Shown here one piece after another: positions 17,405-26,233 of a DNA stretch of 64,000 bases. This stretch comes from Actinoplanes sp. TFC3. Its GTDB lineage: Bacteria > Actinomycetota > Actinomycetes > Mycobacteriales > Micromonosporaceae. The stretch is from the NCBI RefSeq assembly GCF_001553785.1, contig NZ_LOJP01000002.1, forward strand, positions 1,040,096 to 1,104,095, read 5' to 3'. The notes below the pieces were generated by a model that had not been told where the DNA came from, ran no database searches, and was given only the letters and a program-made list of their open reading frames with translations. The translations under genes and the position numbers were made by a program. Numbering within the stretch: position 1 is the first letter of the stretch; the number at the start of each line of letters is the position of its first letter.

Positions 17405-17440
17405 CCGGCACCTCACCCGTCGTGCAAGGTGAGGTGCCGG
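17405..17440. terminator. Hairpin terminator after PRC-barrel gene
   Basis: Perfect 13-base stem (17405-17417 with 17428-17440, arm CCGGCACCTCACC), 10-base loop, located 19 bases past the stop of the minus-strand gene at 17459-18262. Confidence 0.7.
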
Positions 17441-17458
17441 GGCAAAGCATGTCGAGAT

Positions 17459-18262
17459 CTAGCGGCGATTCTGGCCGTCCGGGCCCTCGAACTCGATCTG
17501 CTCCTTGCGGACCTCACCGCTCACAGTTTCCTCGTCGCGGACGGTCTCCTTACCCAGCCGGACCCGCTCGACCGGCACCGTCTCGGTTTCCACCACCGGA
17601 CGCTCGGCCCGCAGGGTGACCTCGTGCTCAGCCTCAGTGATCTCGGCGCCGTCGTAAGCGTCCCCGCGGTTGGCGTCGGTGATCGGCTCACGCTCCAGAC
17701 GGACCTCTTCATGCGAGACCGGCACGCTCACCTGCTGCTGCTCGGTAACTACGTACTTACGCAGCCGCGCTTTGCCAACCTCCTGGGTGCGGGTGCCGGC
17801 AACCAGCCGCTCCTCCGACCGGGTCATCGCATCGTCATCGTTGCCCGACGCGTACCCGGTGTTGCCGCGATCACCGATAGCGGCGTTGCCGGCCTGGTAG
17901 GTACCGGTGGCTTGGAAGGTGCCGTCATCAGTGGTCAGGTTGCCGTCGGTTGAGGAGAACCCGTAGTAGGCGTAAAGCTGGTCCTCGTCGGCCTCGCTGA
18001 GTTGACCGTCGGCGTCGATCTGCGGGGCGTCCTTGACCTTTTCCTTGTCGAACGCCACCGTGATCCGGTCGTCAGACACCCGAGCCTGCCGAAGCGGAAC
18101 GAAGGTCTCTTTGGTGCCGAACAGGCCGGTGCGGACCGACACCCACTCCGGGTCACCGGTGTTGTTGTCCAGGTAGATCTGGCCCACCGAGCCGATCTTG
18201 TCACCGTCGGAGTCGTACACGTCGGCGTCGGACAGTCGGGCAATGTCGTTCTGGGTAATCAC
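17459..18262 (-). CDS. PRC-barrel and DUF2382 (YsnF/AvaK-type) stress protein
   Basis: 267 residues from GTG 18262, chosen because GGAGAGG precedes it on that strand. The PRC-barrel is at about 5-100 (DSDGDKIGSVGQIYLDNNTG, GLFGTKETFVPL). An acidic, Gly/Thr-rich linker contains YAYYGF. The C-terminal DUF2382 domain (165-255, VGKARLRKYVVTEQQQVSVP, VPVERVRLGKETV) is characteristic of YsnF-like general stress proteins. Cytoplasmic. The upstream region contains a 15-bp inverted repeat and the third GTTTAT palindrome, suggesting stress regulation shared with the channel gene at 13626. Confidence 0.9.
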   Translation of the reverse strand: MITQNDIARLSDADVYDSDGDKIGSVGQIYLDNNTGDPEWVSVRTGLFGTKETFVPLRQARVSDDRITVAFDKEKVKDAPQIDADGQLSEADEDQLYAYYGFSSTDGNLTTDDGTFQATGTYQAGNAAIGDRGNTGYASGNDDDAMTRSEERLVAGTRTQEVGKARLRKYVVTEQQQVSVPVSHEEVRLEREPITDANRGDAYDGAEITEAEHEVTLRAERPVVETETVPVERVRLGKETVRDEETVSGEVRKEQIEFEGPDGQNRR

Positions 18263-18329
18263 GACGGATCCTCTCCATATGGGGGGGGTGGCGCGCGACC
18301 AAAGTAGACCGCTACTGGAAGCATGGATA

Positions 18330-18369
18330 TCATCGGCCAATAAACGAGAATCTTTTATCGGCCGATGAC
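18330..18369. promoter_or_regulatory. Long imperfect inverted repeat in PRC/TetR intergenic region
   Basis: Arms of 15 bases (18330-18344 TCATCGGCCAATAAA and 18355-18369) pair with one mismatch around a 10-base spacer. It sits upstream of the PRC-barrel gene and downstream of the TetR gene (both minus strand). It could be an operator for the PRC gene or a terminator for tetR; the lack of a clear T-run favours an operator or mixed role. Confidence 0.5.
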
Positions 18370-18401
18370 ACCTCTGCACTCCTCAACCCTGTGCCCGCCG
18401 A

Positions 18402-18416
18402 GTTTATGACGTAAAC
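18402..18416. promoter_or_regulatory. Palindrome GTTTATGACGTAAAC, copy 3
   Basis: Third copy, with 14 of 15 positions equal to copy 1 at 13287. It lies 140 bases upstream of the PRC-barrel start, matching the 141-base distance of copy 2 from the channel gene start. Confidence 0.6.
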
Positions 18417-18452
18417 AACGAAGATTATGCATCGTTTACCCACTGCGTGCCG

Positions 18453-19217
18453 TCACTGTTCAGCGGTCAGCCGGGCTGGGCGCCGCCGGCGCGGCAGCAG
18501 TAGCGCCACCCGGTCGAGCAGTGCTTCCAAGGCTTCCTCGAAGTCCTGAGCGGCGACATCGATGGACAGATGCGCCTCGAGGCGCTGTAAGACCGGATAA
18601 GGAGTCAGGTCCTCCAGCGGTGAGGTATCCGGTTCCTCGACAGGACCGGTCTCTACGCCGCGGGCGGAGACCTCCAGCAGCAGATAGCCGAGCAAGAAGC
18701 TACTGAAGGCCCGATATGCGGCGGCGGCATCCTCATCGGAGAAGCCCGCACCGGTCATCACCTCCAGCAACGACTCGATCCAGCGCAGGCTGCGCAGGGG
18801 CGGGCGTACCCATGGCGCCGCTGGCGGCCGGGTTGCCACCAGCGGAAACACCTCAGGATGCGCTAACGCGATCCGGCGGAGACCGTGAGCCAGACGCTGC
18901 AGATAATCCACCCAGCCGGCATGGCCCTCCAGGTGCACATCAGGATCACCGAACAACTCGTCAACGACCGTCTCTACGACACCGTCGAGGAGCGCCTCCC
19001 TGCCGGGAACATAACGATAGAGGGCCATGCCCTCAACGCCGAGATACCTACCGAGGCGTTGCATCGTCAACGCGCGCAACCCGTTCTCGTCGATGAACTG
19101 CACAGCCGCCCCCAGGACGCGCCGCTGATCGAGCCCGCTTTGACCAGTTGAGGGAGCCCCAGCGGGAGCCACCGCCGATGCCCCACCACGCGCCTCAGGA
19201 GTATCCGGATCCGACAT
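18453..19217 (-). CDS. TetR-family transcriptional regulator (TetR C-terminal type)
   Basis: 254 residues from ATG 19217, with AAAAGG upstream on that strand. N-terminal HTH (about 45-75, TMQRLGRYLGVEGMALYRYV) is followed by a ligand-binding domain of the classic TetR_C type (AYRAFSSFLLGYLLLEVS). A disordered 30-residue N-terminal extension precedes the HTH. It lies directly upstream of the PRC-barrel gene in the same direction. Ligand unknown. Confidence 0.92.
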   Translation of the reverse strand: MSDPDTPEARGGASAVAPAGAPSTGQSGLDQRRVLGAAVQFIDENGLRALTMQRLGRYLGVEGMALYRYVPGREALLDGVVETVVDELFGDPDVHLEGHAGWVDYLQRLAHGLRRIALAHPEVFPLVATRPPAAPWVRPPLRSLRWIESLLEVMTGAGFSDEDAAAAYRAFSSFLLGYLLLEVSARGVETGPVEEPDTSPLEDLTPYPVLQRLEAHLSIDVAAQDFEEALEALLDRVALLLPRRRRPARLTAEQ

Positions 19218-19689
19218 ACGGCACCTTTTCCAGTCGAGAGGTCCAGCACGAACTGCACCAGTCTTCCACGCTCGATACCGCATCATCGAACTATTACTTC
19301 ACCTTTTGCCCACCGGTGCATGGAAGTTCCTGCAGGCATTCCCTCGCTGCCTCGCTAAACCAGACCGGCCCAATCTGGTGGGAAAGTCGAGCCTTGTCCA
19401 AGGTTTCCTGGAACAAATCCCAAATGACCCGCCGAACTCGAACAATGCTGTGCTGGTTCTCCCGGCAAAAGGCTTTGACCCTGGCACCTCCGACCGTGGC
19501 GGGGTGGAAGGCCGATCACCTCCCCGAGATCCTCTGCAGCGTCCGGCGATCCAGCGGAGAAGGCGAGCAGACGGTAAGCGGCCACCGCGTCCAGTGGGGG
19601 CGCGGCTGGGGTTCACGCCGGCTAGAAGCACGGTCAGGCACCGATCCGGGTGACAGGCCCCCGCAAGCGAGCGTGGCAACCGCGGGAGG
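19218..19689. other. Intergenic stretch between TetR and phosphatase genes
   Basis: About 470 bases. Several open frames exist on both strands (for example 19306-19653 plus, 19299-19679 minus), but none has a recognisable domain, good SD or protein-like composition. It holds the upstream region of the TetR gene. No repeat or RNA gene seen. Confidence 0.4.
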
Positions 19690-20910
19690 CTACGGGGAAA
19701 GCCAGGTCAGATACAGCAGGGCGGTGTCGTCGCTGTGGCGGCCGTCGTCGCCGCGCTGGACCTCAGCCAGCAACGCGCTGACGTATTCGCCCGGGTCAGT
19801 GATCGTGCTCAGCCGGGTGGCGAGTTCGACGAAGCGTTGTTCGCCCAGGCGGGTGCCGTCGTCGCTGAACCCTTCGTAGACGCCGTCGGTGAACAGCAAC
19901 AACCCAGCGCCCGCGGGAAGGTCGACGACCGATTCCTCCTGCCAGCGGCCGCGGCCGGGGAACATTCCCAGTGCCAGGTGGTGACGGATGGGTGCGGGCT
20001 GTGCGTGGCCGGGGGTGATGATCAGGGGTGCGGGGTGCCCGGCGCTGACAACGACCACGCGGGACCGGTCGGGATCGACGCGGATGGTGCAGGCGGTGGC
20101 GAACATGCCGTCGTGGGGCCGTTCGGCGACCAGGACCCGTTCGAGCAGCCGCATCCGGATGGCCTTGCCGACGCCGGCCAAGGTCAGGGTGCGCCAACCG
20201 ACGCGCAGGCCCACACCGATCGCGGCCTCATCCGGGCCGTTACCGCAGACGTCACCGATCACGGCGTGGACCGCGCCGTCATCGTCCTGCACGAGGTCGA
20301 AGAAGTCGCCGCCGAGCAGGGAGCGTCCTCGCCCCGGCACATACCTGCTCACTACTGTCAAAGCCGCGTCGGTGGTCAACGGGGTCGGCAACAGCCCGCG
20401 TTGGAGCCGATCGTTCTCACGCGTCTGCAGCCGGCTCTCCCGCAGTTGCCGCTCGGCGCTGTGGGCACGCCGCCGATGAATCGCGTACTCGATGGTGCGG
20501 CCGAGAAGGAGCCCGTCGACGTGGCCCTTGACGAGGTAATCCTGGGCTCCCGCGGCAACGGCCGCGGCGCCCATGGTGGCGTCATCAAGGCCGGTCAGCA
20601 CGACCACAGCGGTTTCCGGCCACCGGTCCAGGACCCGGCGCAACGCGTCCAGCCCCCGACCGTCCGGCAGATGCAGATCCAGCAGGACGCAGTCGGGCAG
20701 CGTGAGCACCGACAGCGCCTCGGCCAAGCTGCCGGCCTGATCGAAGCGGCCGGTGATCCCGCTGTCCACCAGATGCTCACGGGTGAGCAGCACGTCGGCC
20801 GGATCATCCTCGATCAGCAGAACGGCTACGTCGCCCTGCCGTACGTCTGCCGGCACTTCTGGCGTTCCGTCGAACCGCGTCCCCGTCCGCAGGCCGCCAT
20901 CACCGATCAC
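19690..20910 (-). CDS. Response regulator receiver-SpoIIE (PP2C) phosphatase fusion
   Basis: 406 residues from GTG 20910, preceded by AGGAGAAGGGA. The receiver domain (27-145) has IEDD and phospho-acceptor Asp in LLDLHLPDGRG. After a coiled coil (HRRRAHSAERQLRESRLQTR) comes a SpoIIE/RsbU-type PP2C domain with metal-binding Asp in GGDFFDLV, GDVCGNG, FTDGVYEGF and SDDTALL. Such proteins dephosphorylate STAS antagonists when the receiver is phosphorylated. It is divergent from the RsbW-like gene at 21120, a typical partner. Confidence 0.93.
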   Translation of the reverse strand: MIGDGGLRTGTRFDGTPEVPADVRQGDVAVLLIEDDPADVLLTREHLVDSGITGRFDQAGSLAEALSVLTLPDCVLLDLHLPDGRGLDALRRVLDRWPETAVVVLTGLDDATMGAAAVAAGAQDYLVKGHVDGLLLGRTIEYAIHRRRAHSAERQLRESRLQTRENDRLQRGLLPTPLTTDAALTVVSRYVPGRGRSLLGGDFFDLVQDDDGAVHAVIGDVCGNGPDEAAIGVGLRVGWRTLTLAGVGKAIRMRLLERVLVAERPHDGMFATACTIRVDPDRSRVVVVSAGHPAPLIITPGHAQPAPIRHHLALGMFPGRGRWQEESVVDLPAGAGLLLFTDGVYEGFSDDGTRLGEQRFVELATRLSTITDPGEYVSALLAEVQRGDDGRHSDDTALLYLTWLSP

Positions 20911-21119
20911 CGGCCCGTTCCCTTCTCCTCACAACCACGACCGCAAAGCCGACACGGTTCCGACCCGACGTCCGGGACTGCTTTCCGGCAGCATTCATTA
21001 TGGCCTGACCGGCCTTCGGGCCGATGGGGCCGCGCCATCTCCCTACGCCCGCGGGCGCGCTGCCATGATGCACAGCCCGCATCGGGGTGAGGTAGGTGGC
21101 GCCTGGGTAAACGAGAGAC

Positions 21120-21629
21120 ATGGTCAGCTTGCGATCGGGGCCGCCACCGCCTGCGGCGGCGGTGCAGCAATGGGCGGTGGCCGACTACACAGAATTACGG
21201 GCGATGCGTGCTTCTCTTCGGCAGGCCATCGATGGGCAGTTACTGCCGCCCAGCCCGCGGCTCGACGACCTGGCAGAGCACATGTCGATCGTCGCCACGG
21301 AGCTGACCACCAATGCCCTGAGACACGGCCAGTCCGAGGCGGTAGTGCGGTTGAGCCGCTCCGCTACGGTCTTCGTCGTCGATGTCGCCGATGAAATGCC
21401 GTCCGTCCCCCCGCGACTCCACGAGCCGCAGACGTCCCAGATCGGTGGCCGAGGACTCCACATCGTCCAAGAGTTGGCGACCGACACCGGGTGGTACCTC
21501 ACCTCGGGGCACAAACATGTCTGGGCGCAATTTCGCATCCCCCGCCGCGTACGACAGTTTCCAGCGCCTCGGATCTCAGTGTTCGACCTCAAGACTTTCG
21601 TCCGTTTGCTGCGCCGCACGGGCCACTGA
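21120..21629 (+). CDS. RsbW-like ATP-binding protein (anti-sigma/serine kinase)
   Basis: 169 residues; single HATPase_c_2 domain. N-box ELTTNALRHG (60-70), G1 box VVDVADEMP and G2 box GGRGLHIVQEL are present, so nucleotide binding is expected. ATG 21120. The C-terminal 30 residues (RQFPAPRISVFDLKTFVRLL) are extra. Its 3' end overlaps the 3' end of the convergent phosphatase gene by 54 bases (21576-21629). It probably sequesters a sigma factor or phosphorylates a STAS protein. Confidence 0.88.
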   Translation: MVSLRSGPPPPAAAVQQWAVADYTELRAMRASLRQAIDGQLLPPSPRLDDLAEHMSIVATELTTNALRHGQSEAVVRLSRSATVFVVDVADEMPSVPPRLHEPQTSQIGGRGLHIVQELATDTGWYLTSGHKHVWAQFRIPRRVRQFPAPRISVFDLKTFVRLLRRTGH

Positions 21630-22823
21630 AAGATCTGCTCCGATCGGGCCGAGCCAGTGCAGCAGCAGGACGGTGGCATCGTCCTGGAGGCGATCGTCCT
21701 GGTACTCGAGGATGGCGTGCACGAGCCGGCGGGCGGTTTCAGCAGCGGGCAGGTCAGCGGCGAGAGCCCTCTGAGCAAAGGCGATGAGCCGGTCGACCCC
21801 GAACGGGTTGCCGTCGCGGTCACGGGCCTCAACGATCCCGTCGGTGTAGAGCAACACCTGATCGCCGGGTTCGAGGGCATGCTCGATGACGACCGGAACG
21901 CGCCGGTCGCCGTAGGGAACCGGCAGAGCAGTCGGGGTGGGCAGCACCATGACCACGCGCCCGCCCCGCAGCACGATGCCACTGGGATGACCGGCGGAGA
22001 TCACCTCCAGGACGCCGCTGCGCTGATCGAGTTCGGCCAGGACCGCGGTGATCATGCCGTTGCGGTCGTGGGCTCTGATCGCCTGGTCGATGTGACGGTA
22101 GGTGGCGACGAGATCCAGGCCGGTACGGCGGGCGTTGCGGTAGGCCGCGATCGCGATGCACGCCAGCACAACGGTACGCATCCCGCCGGCCGAGCCGTGC
22201 CCCACCGCGTCGAACAGGGCCAGGTGGGCGGTGTCGTCGTTGACGGCGTAGTCGAAGGCGTCACCGCCGACGTCATAGCAAGGTTCCAGGATGCCGGCGA
22301 TCACCGTGCGACTGGTGGCAAACGTCAGCGGGGGCAGCTGGCCACGCAACATCTCGGCAGCCAACTTCATCGGCTCGCGGCGGCGCCGTCGTTCAATGGT
22401 GTCGCTGTAGAGGTCACCGGTCACGACCAACTCCCCCACCAAGGCGGCGACGGTGGCGCAGTCGGCGACAGCCTCGTCGGTCAGCGGCTGGCCCGCGGTG
22501 ACCTGCAGGACACCCATCCGCTCACTGCCGTCGAGCAGCGGAACCCATACCCCTTCCTCGCCGGCCTCCGGCTCGCAACGCACGGGTAGGAGAGTGCTGA
22601 AGGCCCGACCCGCCAGGGTGCCGTCGATTGTCGTTGTGGCGCTGTCCGGCGACCGGTCACCGAGCAGCGGCAGCAGTAACCGCTGCTGGTGGTCGACCAC
22701 GTAGATGACCAGGGCAGATACGCCGAGCAGCGGGGCGGCCTGCATGGCCATGTCGGCAAGATCCTCGGGACGGGCACGGTAGCCCTGGCGGATCAACTGC
22801 CGCACCGCCTCGAGCGTACTCAC
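21576..22823 (-). CDS. GAF-SpoIIE (PP2C) phosphatase
   Basis: 415 residues from GTG 22823 with a GAGGGA SD. N-terminal GAF-like domain (1-140, APLLGVSALVIYVVDHQQRL), then a SpoIIE phosphatase domain: YDVGGDAFDYAV, ALFDAVGHGSAGGM, LLYTDGIVEARDRDG, QDDATVLLLHW. The usual GDVxGHG Asp is shifted into FDAVGHG, as in several actinobacterial RsbU-like proteins. Likely dephosphorylates a STAS antagonist. Convergent and overlapping with the ATPase gene at 21120. Confidence 0.9.
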   Translation of the reverse strand: MSTLEAVRQLIRQGYRARPEDLADMAMQAAPLLGVSALVIYVVDHQQRLLLPLLGDRSPDSATTTIDGTLAGRAFSTLLPVRCEPEAGEEGVWVPLLDGSERMGVLQVTAGQPLTDEAVADCATVAALVGELVVTGDLYSDTIERRRRREPMKLAAEMLRGQLPPLTFATSRTVIAGILEPCYDVGGDAFDYAVNDDTAHLALFDAVGHGSAGGMRTVVLACIAIAAYRNARRTGLDLVATYRHIDQAIRAHDRNGMITAVLAELDQRSGVLEVISAGHPSGIVLRGGRVVMVLPTPTALPVPYGDRRVPVVIEHALEPGDQVLLYTDGIVEARDRDGNPFGVDRLIAFAQRALAADLPAAETARRLVHAILEYQDDRLQDDATVLLLHWLGPIGADLSVARAAQQTDESLEVEH

Positions 22824-22948
22824 CGTGTCCCTCTTCCCTGCCCGCTCCGGTGCCGGGGCGGAGCCGATTCAACCAGACACCCTGCCCGGCATGCCGCAGG
22901 TGCGGGCACCGCTGTGGCGTCAGCGGCCAGCCGCCAGCTATCGCGTGG

Positions 22949-23374
22949 TTACGCTGCGCTGAGGTGGTGGGGATCGACGACCGCGGCCAGCTCGACCCAG
23001 ACGACCTTCCCGGCGGGGCAGGTCCGTACACCCCAGCGGCGAGACATTGCCTCGATCAGCAGCAAGCCTCGACCCCCGGCGCGGTGAGCCTCGGGATGGC
23101 GGGTGTGCGGGACGGTGATGCTGGTGTCGCCCACCTCCACCAGCACGATGCCGGTGGCAACGCTGATGATCAGCTCGCCTTCGCCAGTGGTGTGCTGGCT
23201 CACGTTCTGAACCAGCTCGCTGATCACGATCAGCACGTCGTCGAGCCACTCCGCTTCGGCGGCGGCCGTCGACTCCTGCAGGGTCGTACGGGCGCTGTGC
23301 CGGATCGGCATGGCGGGGTCGCCGTTGCGGAACGGACGCCGCAGCAGTTCCACCGTGTCGCCAATCTCCTGCAC
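22949..23374 (-). CDS. RsbW-like ATP-binding protein
   Basis: 141-residue HATPase_c_2 protein: N-box ISELVQNVSQHTTG, G1 VLVEVGDTS, G2 GGRGLLLIEAM. GTG start at 23374. It is upstream of the GAF-SpoIIE phosphatase gene in the same direction (gap 125 bases), so kinase and phosphatase arms of one partner switch may be co-expressed. Short and complete. Confidence 0.88.
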   Translation of the reverse strand: MQEIGDTVELLRRPFRNGDPAMPIRHSARTTLQESTAAAEAEWLDDVLIVISELVQNVSQHTTGEGELIISVATGIVLVEVGDTSITVPHTRHPEAHRAGGRGLLLIEAMSRRWGVRTCPAGKVVWVELAAVVDPHHLSAA

Positions 23375-23519
23375 AATCCCGCTATCTGCCCGACATCATG
23401 ACAGGTAAACGTAGGGGCGCCGCCGGAGCGGGAAGTGGCCTCGACGCTGCGTGCACCGCCAGGAAATGGTTGTTGTTGAGCAAGGATCCAGTCGTGTGGG
23501 CTTAGTACTGCAACGGCAT

Positions 23520-23687
23520 TCATCGGAGTGCGTAGCCTCGGCGTTTGTAGTGGCTGAGGCGGGCTTGGTGCTGGCGTCTGCGGCGCCAGCGTGACCACCA
23601 CCAGACGTGGTGTTTCGGCTGGTGGCAGCGGACGGACAGTGCGGCGAGCAGGCGGCGGATCTCGGGTACGGTGTAGCCGATCATCAT
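23520..23687 (-). pseudogene. IS701 transposase C-terminal fragment, shifted frame
   Basis: 55 codons starting MMIGYTVPEIRRLLAALS and containing WWWSRWRRRHQHQARLSHY, the basic tail normally found at the end of IS701 transposases. It is out of frame with the main gene by one base and overlaps it by 4 bases. The junction has no obvious slippery heptamer. Confidence 0.75.
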
Positions 23688-24820
23688 GTCGTCGCCGGCG
23701 CGGGTTCCCCTTTTATCGCAAGGGTTCTGGCGACGACGAGCCAGGCGTGAGCGGCCATGGACAAAGTGATGTGGGCATACCAGGCCCGCCAGTCACGAAC
23801 CTGGTACTCGTCCAGGCCGGCGGTGTTCTTGGCCTGCTGGAAGCATTCCTCGACCGCCCACCGGCTGCCGGCGATCCGGGCCAGGTCCATCAACCGGCTT
23901 TTCCGAGGTCCGTAACAGACGTAATAGGCCAGCTCACCGGTGCTCATGTTGCGCCGGGCGAGAAGCCAATGGCCGCGTCCGGGCCGCCAGAACACCCGGA
24001 TCGGCACCCGCGCCCACAGGTACTCGCGAGGTCCGTGAGCCCCGGCACCCGCGGAAATCCGTGACCAGGCACGGCCGGTTAGTGACGCGATCAGCTCGTC
24101 GACTCGGGCGTGGCCCATCCTCGTGGTGACCACGTCATCGTTGCGGCGGGTCGCGACCACGTGCGGCTGGTCGTGCTCCTCCATGAAGACCCGCAACGAT
24201 TTCGACTGGCCGTAGGCCTCGTCCATCGTGACCCACCCGGCTGGCACCCCGGCGGCGAACACCCTGGCCAGCATGGTGCGAGCCATCTGCACCTTCGACG
24301 CGAACTCCACCTCGTCCGGGATCCCGGCGCCCCGGCACCGTTCACGGTCATCGGTCCAGGCCTGGGGAAGATAGAGCTGCCGGTCGATCAACGCATGGCC
24401 TCGGCCGGAGCGGTAGGCCATGAACACACCTACCTGGCAGTTCTCGACCCGCCCAGCGGTCCCGGAGTACTGCCGGGCCACCCCGGCGGACTTGACGCCT
24501 TTCTTGAGGAACCCGGTGTCATCGATGATCAGCACGCCGTTCGAGTCGCCGAGGTGCTCGATCACATAGTCGCGGATGTCGTCTCGCACGGCGTCGACGT
24601 CCCAATCCGCCCACCGCAACAGCCGTTGCATCCCGTCCGGCGAGACGTCACCGGCCTGCTCAGCCACCGTCCAACCGTTGGTCCGTTCCAAACCCGCGAC
24701 CAGCCCGGCCAGGTACTGCCGGGCCCGCCGCCGCGGCTCCGACCTGGTGAAACGACACGCAATCCGGGCATGCAACCGGTCCAGCTCCGCCGACCACTGC
24801 GCAACATCGACATCCGTCAC
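23684..24820 (-). CDS. IS701-family transposase, main frame
   Basis: 378 residues of a DDE transposase: first Asp in LIIDDTGFLKKGVKSAGVAR, second in AGWVTMDEAYGQSK, Glu in SRWAVEECFQQAKNTAGLDE. The frame stops at TGA 23684-23686, about 50 residues short of family length. The missing C-terminus (IGYTVPEIRRLLAAL...) continues in the -1 frame from an ATG that overlaps this stop (ATGA). Either a frameshift or a two-part product; whether it is active cannot be decided here. Confidence 0.88.
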   Translation of the reverse strand: MTDVDVAQWSAELDRLHARIACRFTRSEPRRRARQYLAGLVAGLERTNGWTVAEQAGDVSPDGMQRLLRWADWDVDAVRDDIRDYVIEHLGDSNGVLIIDDTGFLKKGVKSAGVARQYSGTAGRVENCQVGVFMAYRSGRGHALIDRQLYLPQAWTDDRERCRGAGIPDEVEFASKVQMARTMLARVFAAGVPAGWVTMDEAYGQSKSLRVFMEEHDQPHVVATRRNDDVVTTRMGHARVDELIASLTGRAWSRISAGAGAHGPREYLWARVPIRVFWRPGRGHWLLARRNMSTGELAYYVCYGPRKSRLMDLARIAGSRWAVEECFQQAKNTAGLDEYQVRDWRAWYAHITLSMAAHAWLVVARTLAIKGEPAPATT

Positions 24821-24937
24821 ACCATGCCCAACGAGCCGATCATGAAGACGTCTCGCCTGCCGACTGCCGTTGCAGTATTAGGCCCAGGTGCAGGCGAACG
24901 GTCGCACGATGCCCGCGGACCACCGGTGGTGGCGGGC

Positions 24938-25183
24938 GTGAGCAGCGCTGACAGCCCTCCGCGGACGCCGGACGGATGCCGGCTCGCCGCCCTCGGTTAC
25001 ACCGGCTCAAGCGCTACGGGAGATCCAGCTTTCGACCGGTTCGCGGCGATGGTCCGGCGCGTGATGAACGTTCCGGTGGCGGTGGTCAGCCTGGTCGAGG
25101 CCGACCGGCAGGTCTTCCCGGGGGCGGCCGGACTCGACGAGCCATGGGAGAAGCCGGAACTCGGCGACGTCGGCAAGGGATAG
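24938..25183 (+). pseudogene. Truncated GAF domain (5' remnant of a GAF phosphatase-type gene)
   Basis: 81 codons from GTG 24938: LAALGYTGSSATGDPAFDRF then MNVPVAVVSLVEADRQVFPG and GLDEPWEKPELG. This is the N-terminal part of the GAF domain seen in the gene at 31144-32970 (VFAGAVGLPEPWQTRR). The frame ends at TAG in the middle of the GAF fold and no continuation is seen in the next 270 bases. The right end of the IS701 element lies only 60 bases upstream. Confidence 0.7.
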
Positions 25184-25458
25184 GCAGGACGAGCGGTTCC
25201 GCCGCCTGGTGGCCAGGTTCCAGAGCCGATGGCCGGCGTAGTCCGCCAGTCAGCGAATCCCTCCTACAGCCACGTCACGGCGTGTCCGAAAAGTCGCTGC
25301 CACCCGCGATGTTTTCACCCAGCCCGTAGGTACATGAGTCTTAGGTTCGGGGGAAAATGGGGAGCGACACTGGACTGGTGTTCGCGACGCCGGTCCGGTC
25401 AAGTTTCCGGGCGGCAAGCAATGTCCGTCGGGAGCCGTGCTGTTGCTGGGAGGATGTC

Positions 25459-26220
25459 ATGGTGGGGTCCGAGCGTGCCAGCCGCGGGGGTCAGGGGCAG
25501 CCGTCGAGCAGCTACGCAGGTCAGGCTCGCAATGACGGACTGGCGCGGACGTTGAGCGACGTCGCTCGGACGCTGCAGAGCGAGGACAGTCTCGGCGACA
25601 CCCTGGACGCCATCGCAGACGCTGCGCTGCACACCGTGCCCGGAGCCGAGTACGCCGGACTGACCACGGTGGAACGGCGACGCGAGGTGAGTACCCCGGC
25701 CGCCACCGACGATCTGGTCTGCCAGGTCGACCAAGCCCAGTACGACACGGGGCAAGGCCCGTGCCTGGACGCGGTCTACGAGAAGCGGACCGTACGGCTG
25801 GCCGATATGAGCACCGAGACGCAGTGGCCGGACTTCACCCGCCGCGCATTGAAGCTCGGAGTGCGCAGCATGCTGTCCTTCCAGCTGTACGTGCAGCAAG
25901 ACGACCTTGGCGCCCTGAACCTGTACTCGGCCAAGGCCGACGCGTTCGACGACGAATCGGAAAACGTCGGCCTGCTGCTGGCCGCGCACGCCGCGATCGC
26001 GATGGCCGACGCCCGGAAGGAGCATCAGCTGTCCGCGGCGATCTCCGCGCGTGACTTGATCGGCCAAGCCAAGGGCATCCTGATGGAACGCCACAAGATC
26101 ACTGGCGACCGGGCGTTCCACGTGCTCGTCCGCACAAGCCAGAAGGCCAACATCAAGCTTGCCGAGATAGCCCGATACCTGGTCGACACCGGCGAACTGC
26201 CCGGCCAGGCGAGCCGGTAG
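25459..26220 (+). CDS. GAF and ANTAR domain protein
   Basis: 253 residues from ATG 25459, with GGGAGG at 25448-25453. GAF domain (about 30-175, GAEYAGLTTVERRREVSTPA, QYDTGQGPCLDAVYEKRTVR) followed by ANTAR (about 188-243, IGQAKGILMERHKITGDRAF). Strongly similar along its length to the 10278-11030 product, so the two are duplicates within 15 kb. A second ANTAR gene follows 13 bases after the stop, probably in the same transcript. Confidence 0.93.
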   Translation: MVGSERASRGGQGQPSSSYAGQARNDGLARTLSDVARTLQSEDSLGDTLDAIADAALHTVPGAEYAGLTTVERRREVSTPAATDDLVCQVDQAQYDTGQGPCLDAVYEKRTVRLADMSTETQWPDFTRRALKLGVRSMLSFQLYVQQDDLGALNLYSAKADAFDDESENVGLLLAAHAAIAMADARKEHQLSAAISARDLIGQAKGILMERHKITGDRAFHVLVRTSQKANIKLAEIARYLVDTGELPGQASR

Positions 26221-26233
26221 AGCCGAGGAGCCG

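Larger units (their letters stand above)
23506..24877 (-). mobile_element. IS701-family insertion sequence
   Basis: 1372-base element bounded by perfect 13-base inverted repeats TACTGCAACGGCA (23506-23518 and, inverted, 24865-24877). It is flanked by 4-base direct repeats TTAG (23502-23505 and 24878-24881). A 4-base YTAG duplication is the known habit of this family. The transposase frame is interrupted near its C-terminus (see both coding entries). Confidence 0.92.
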
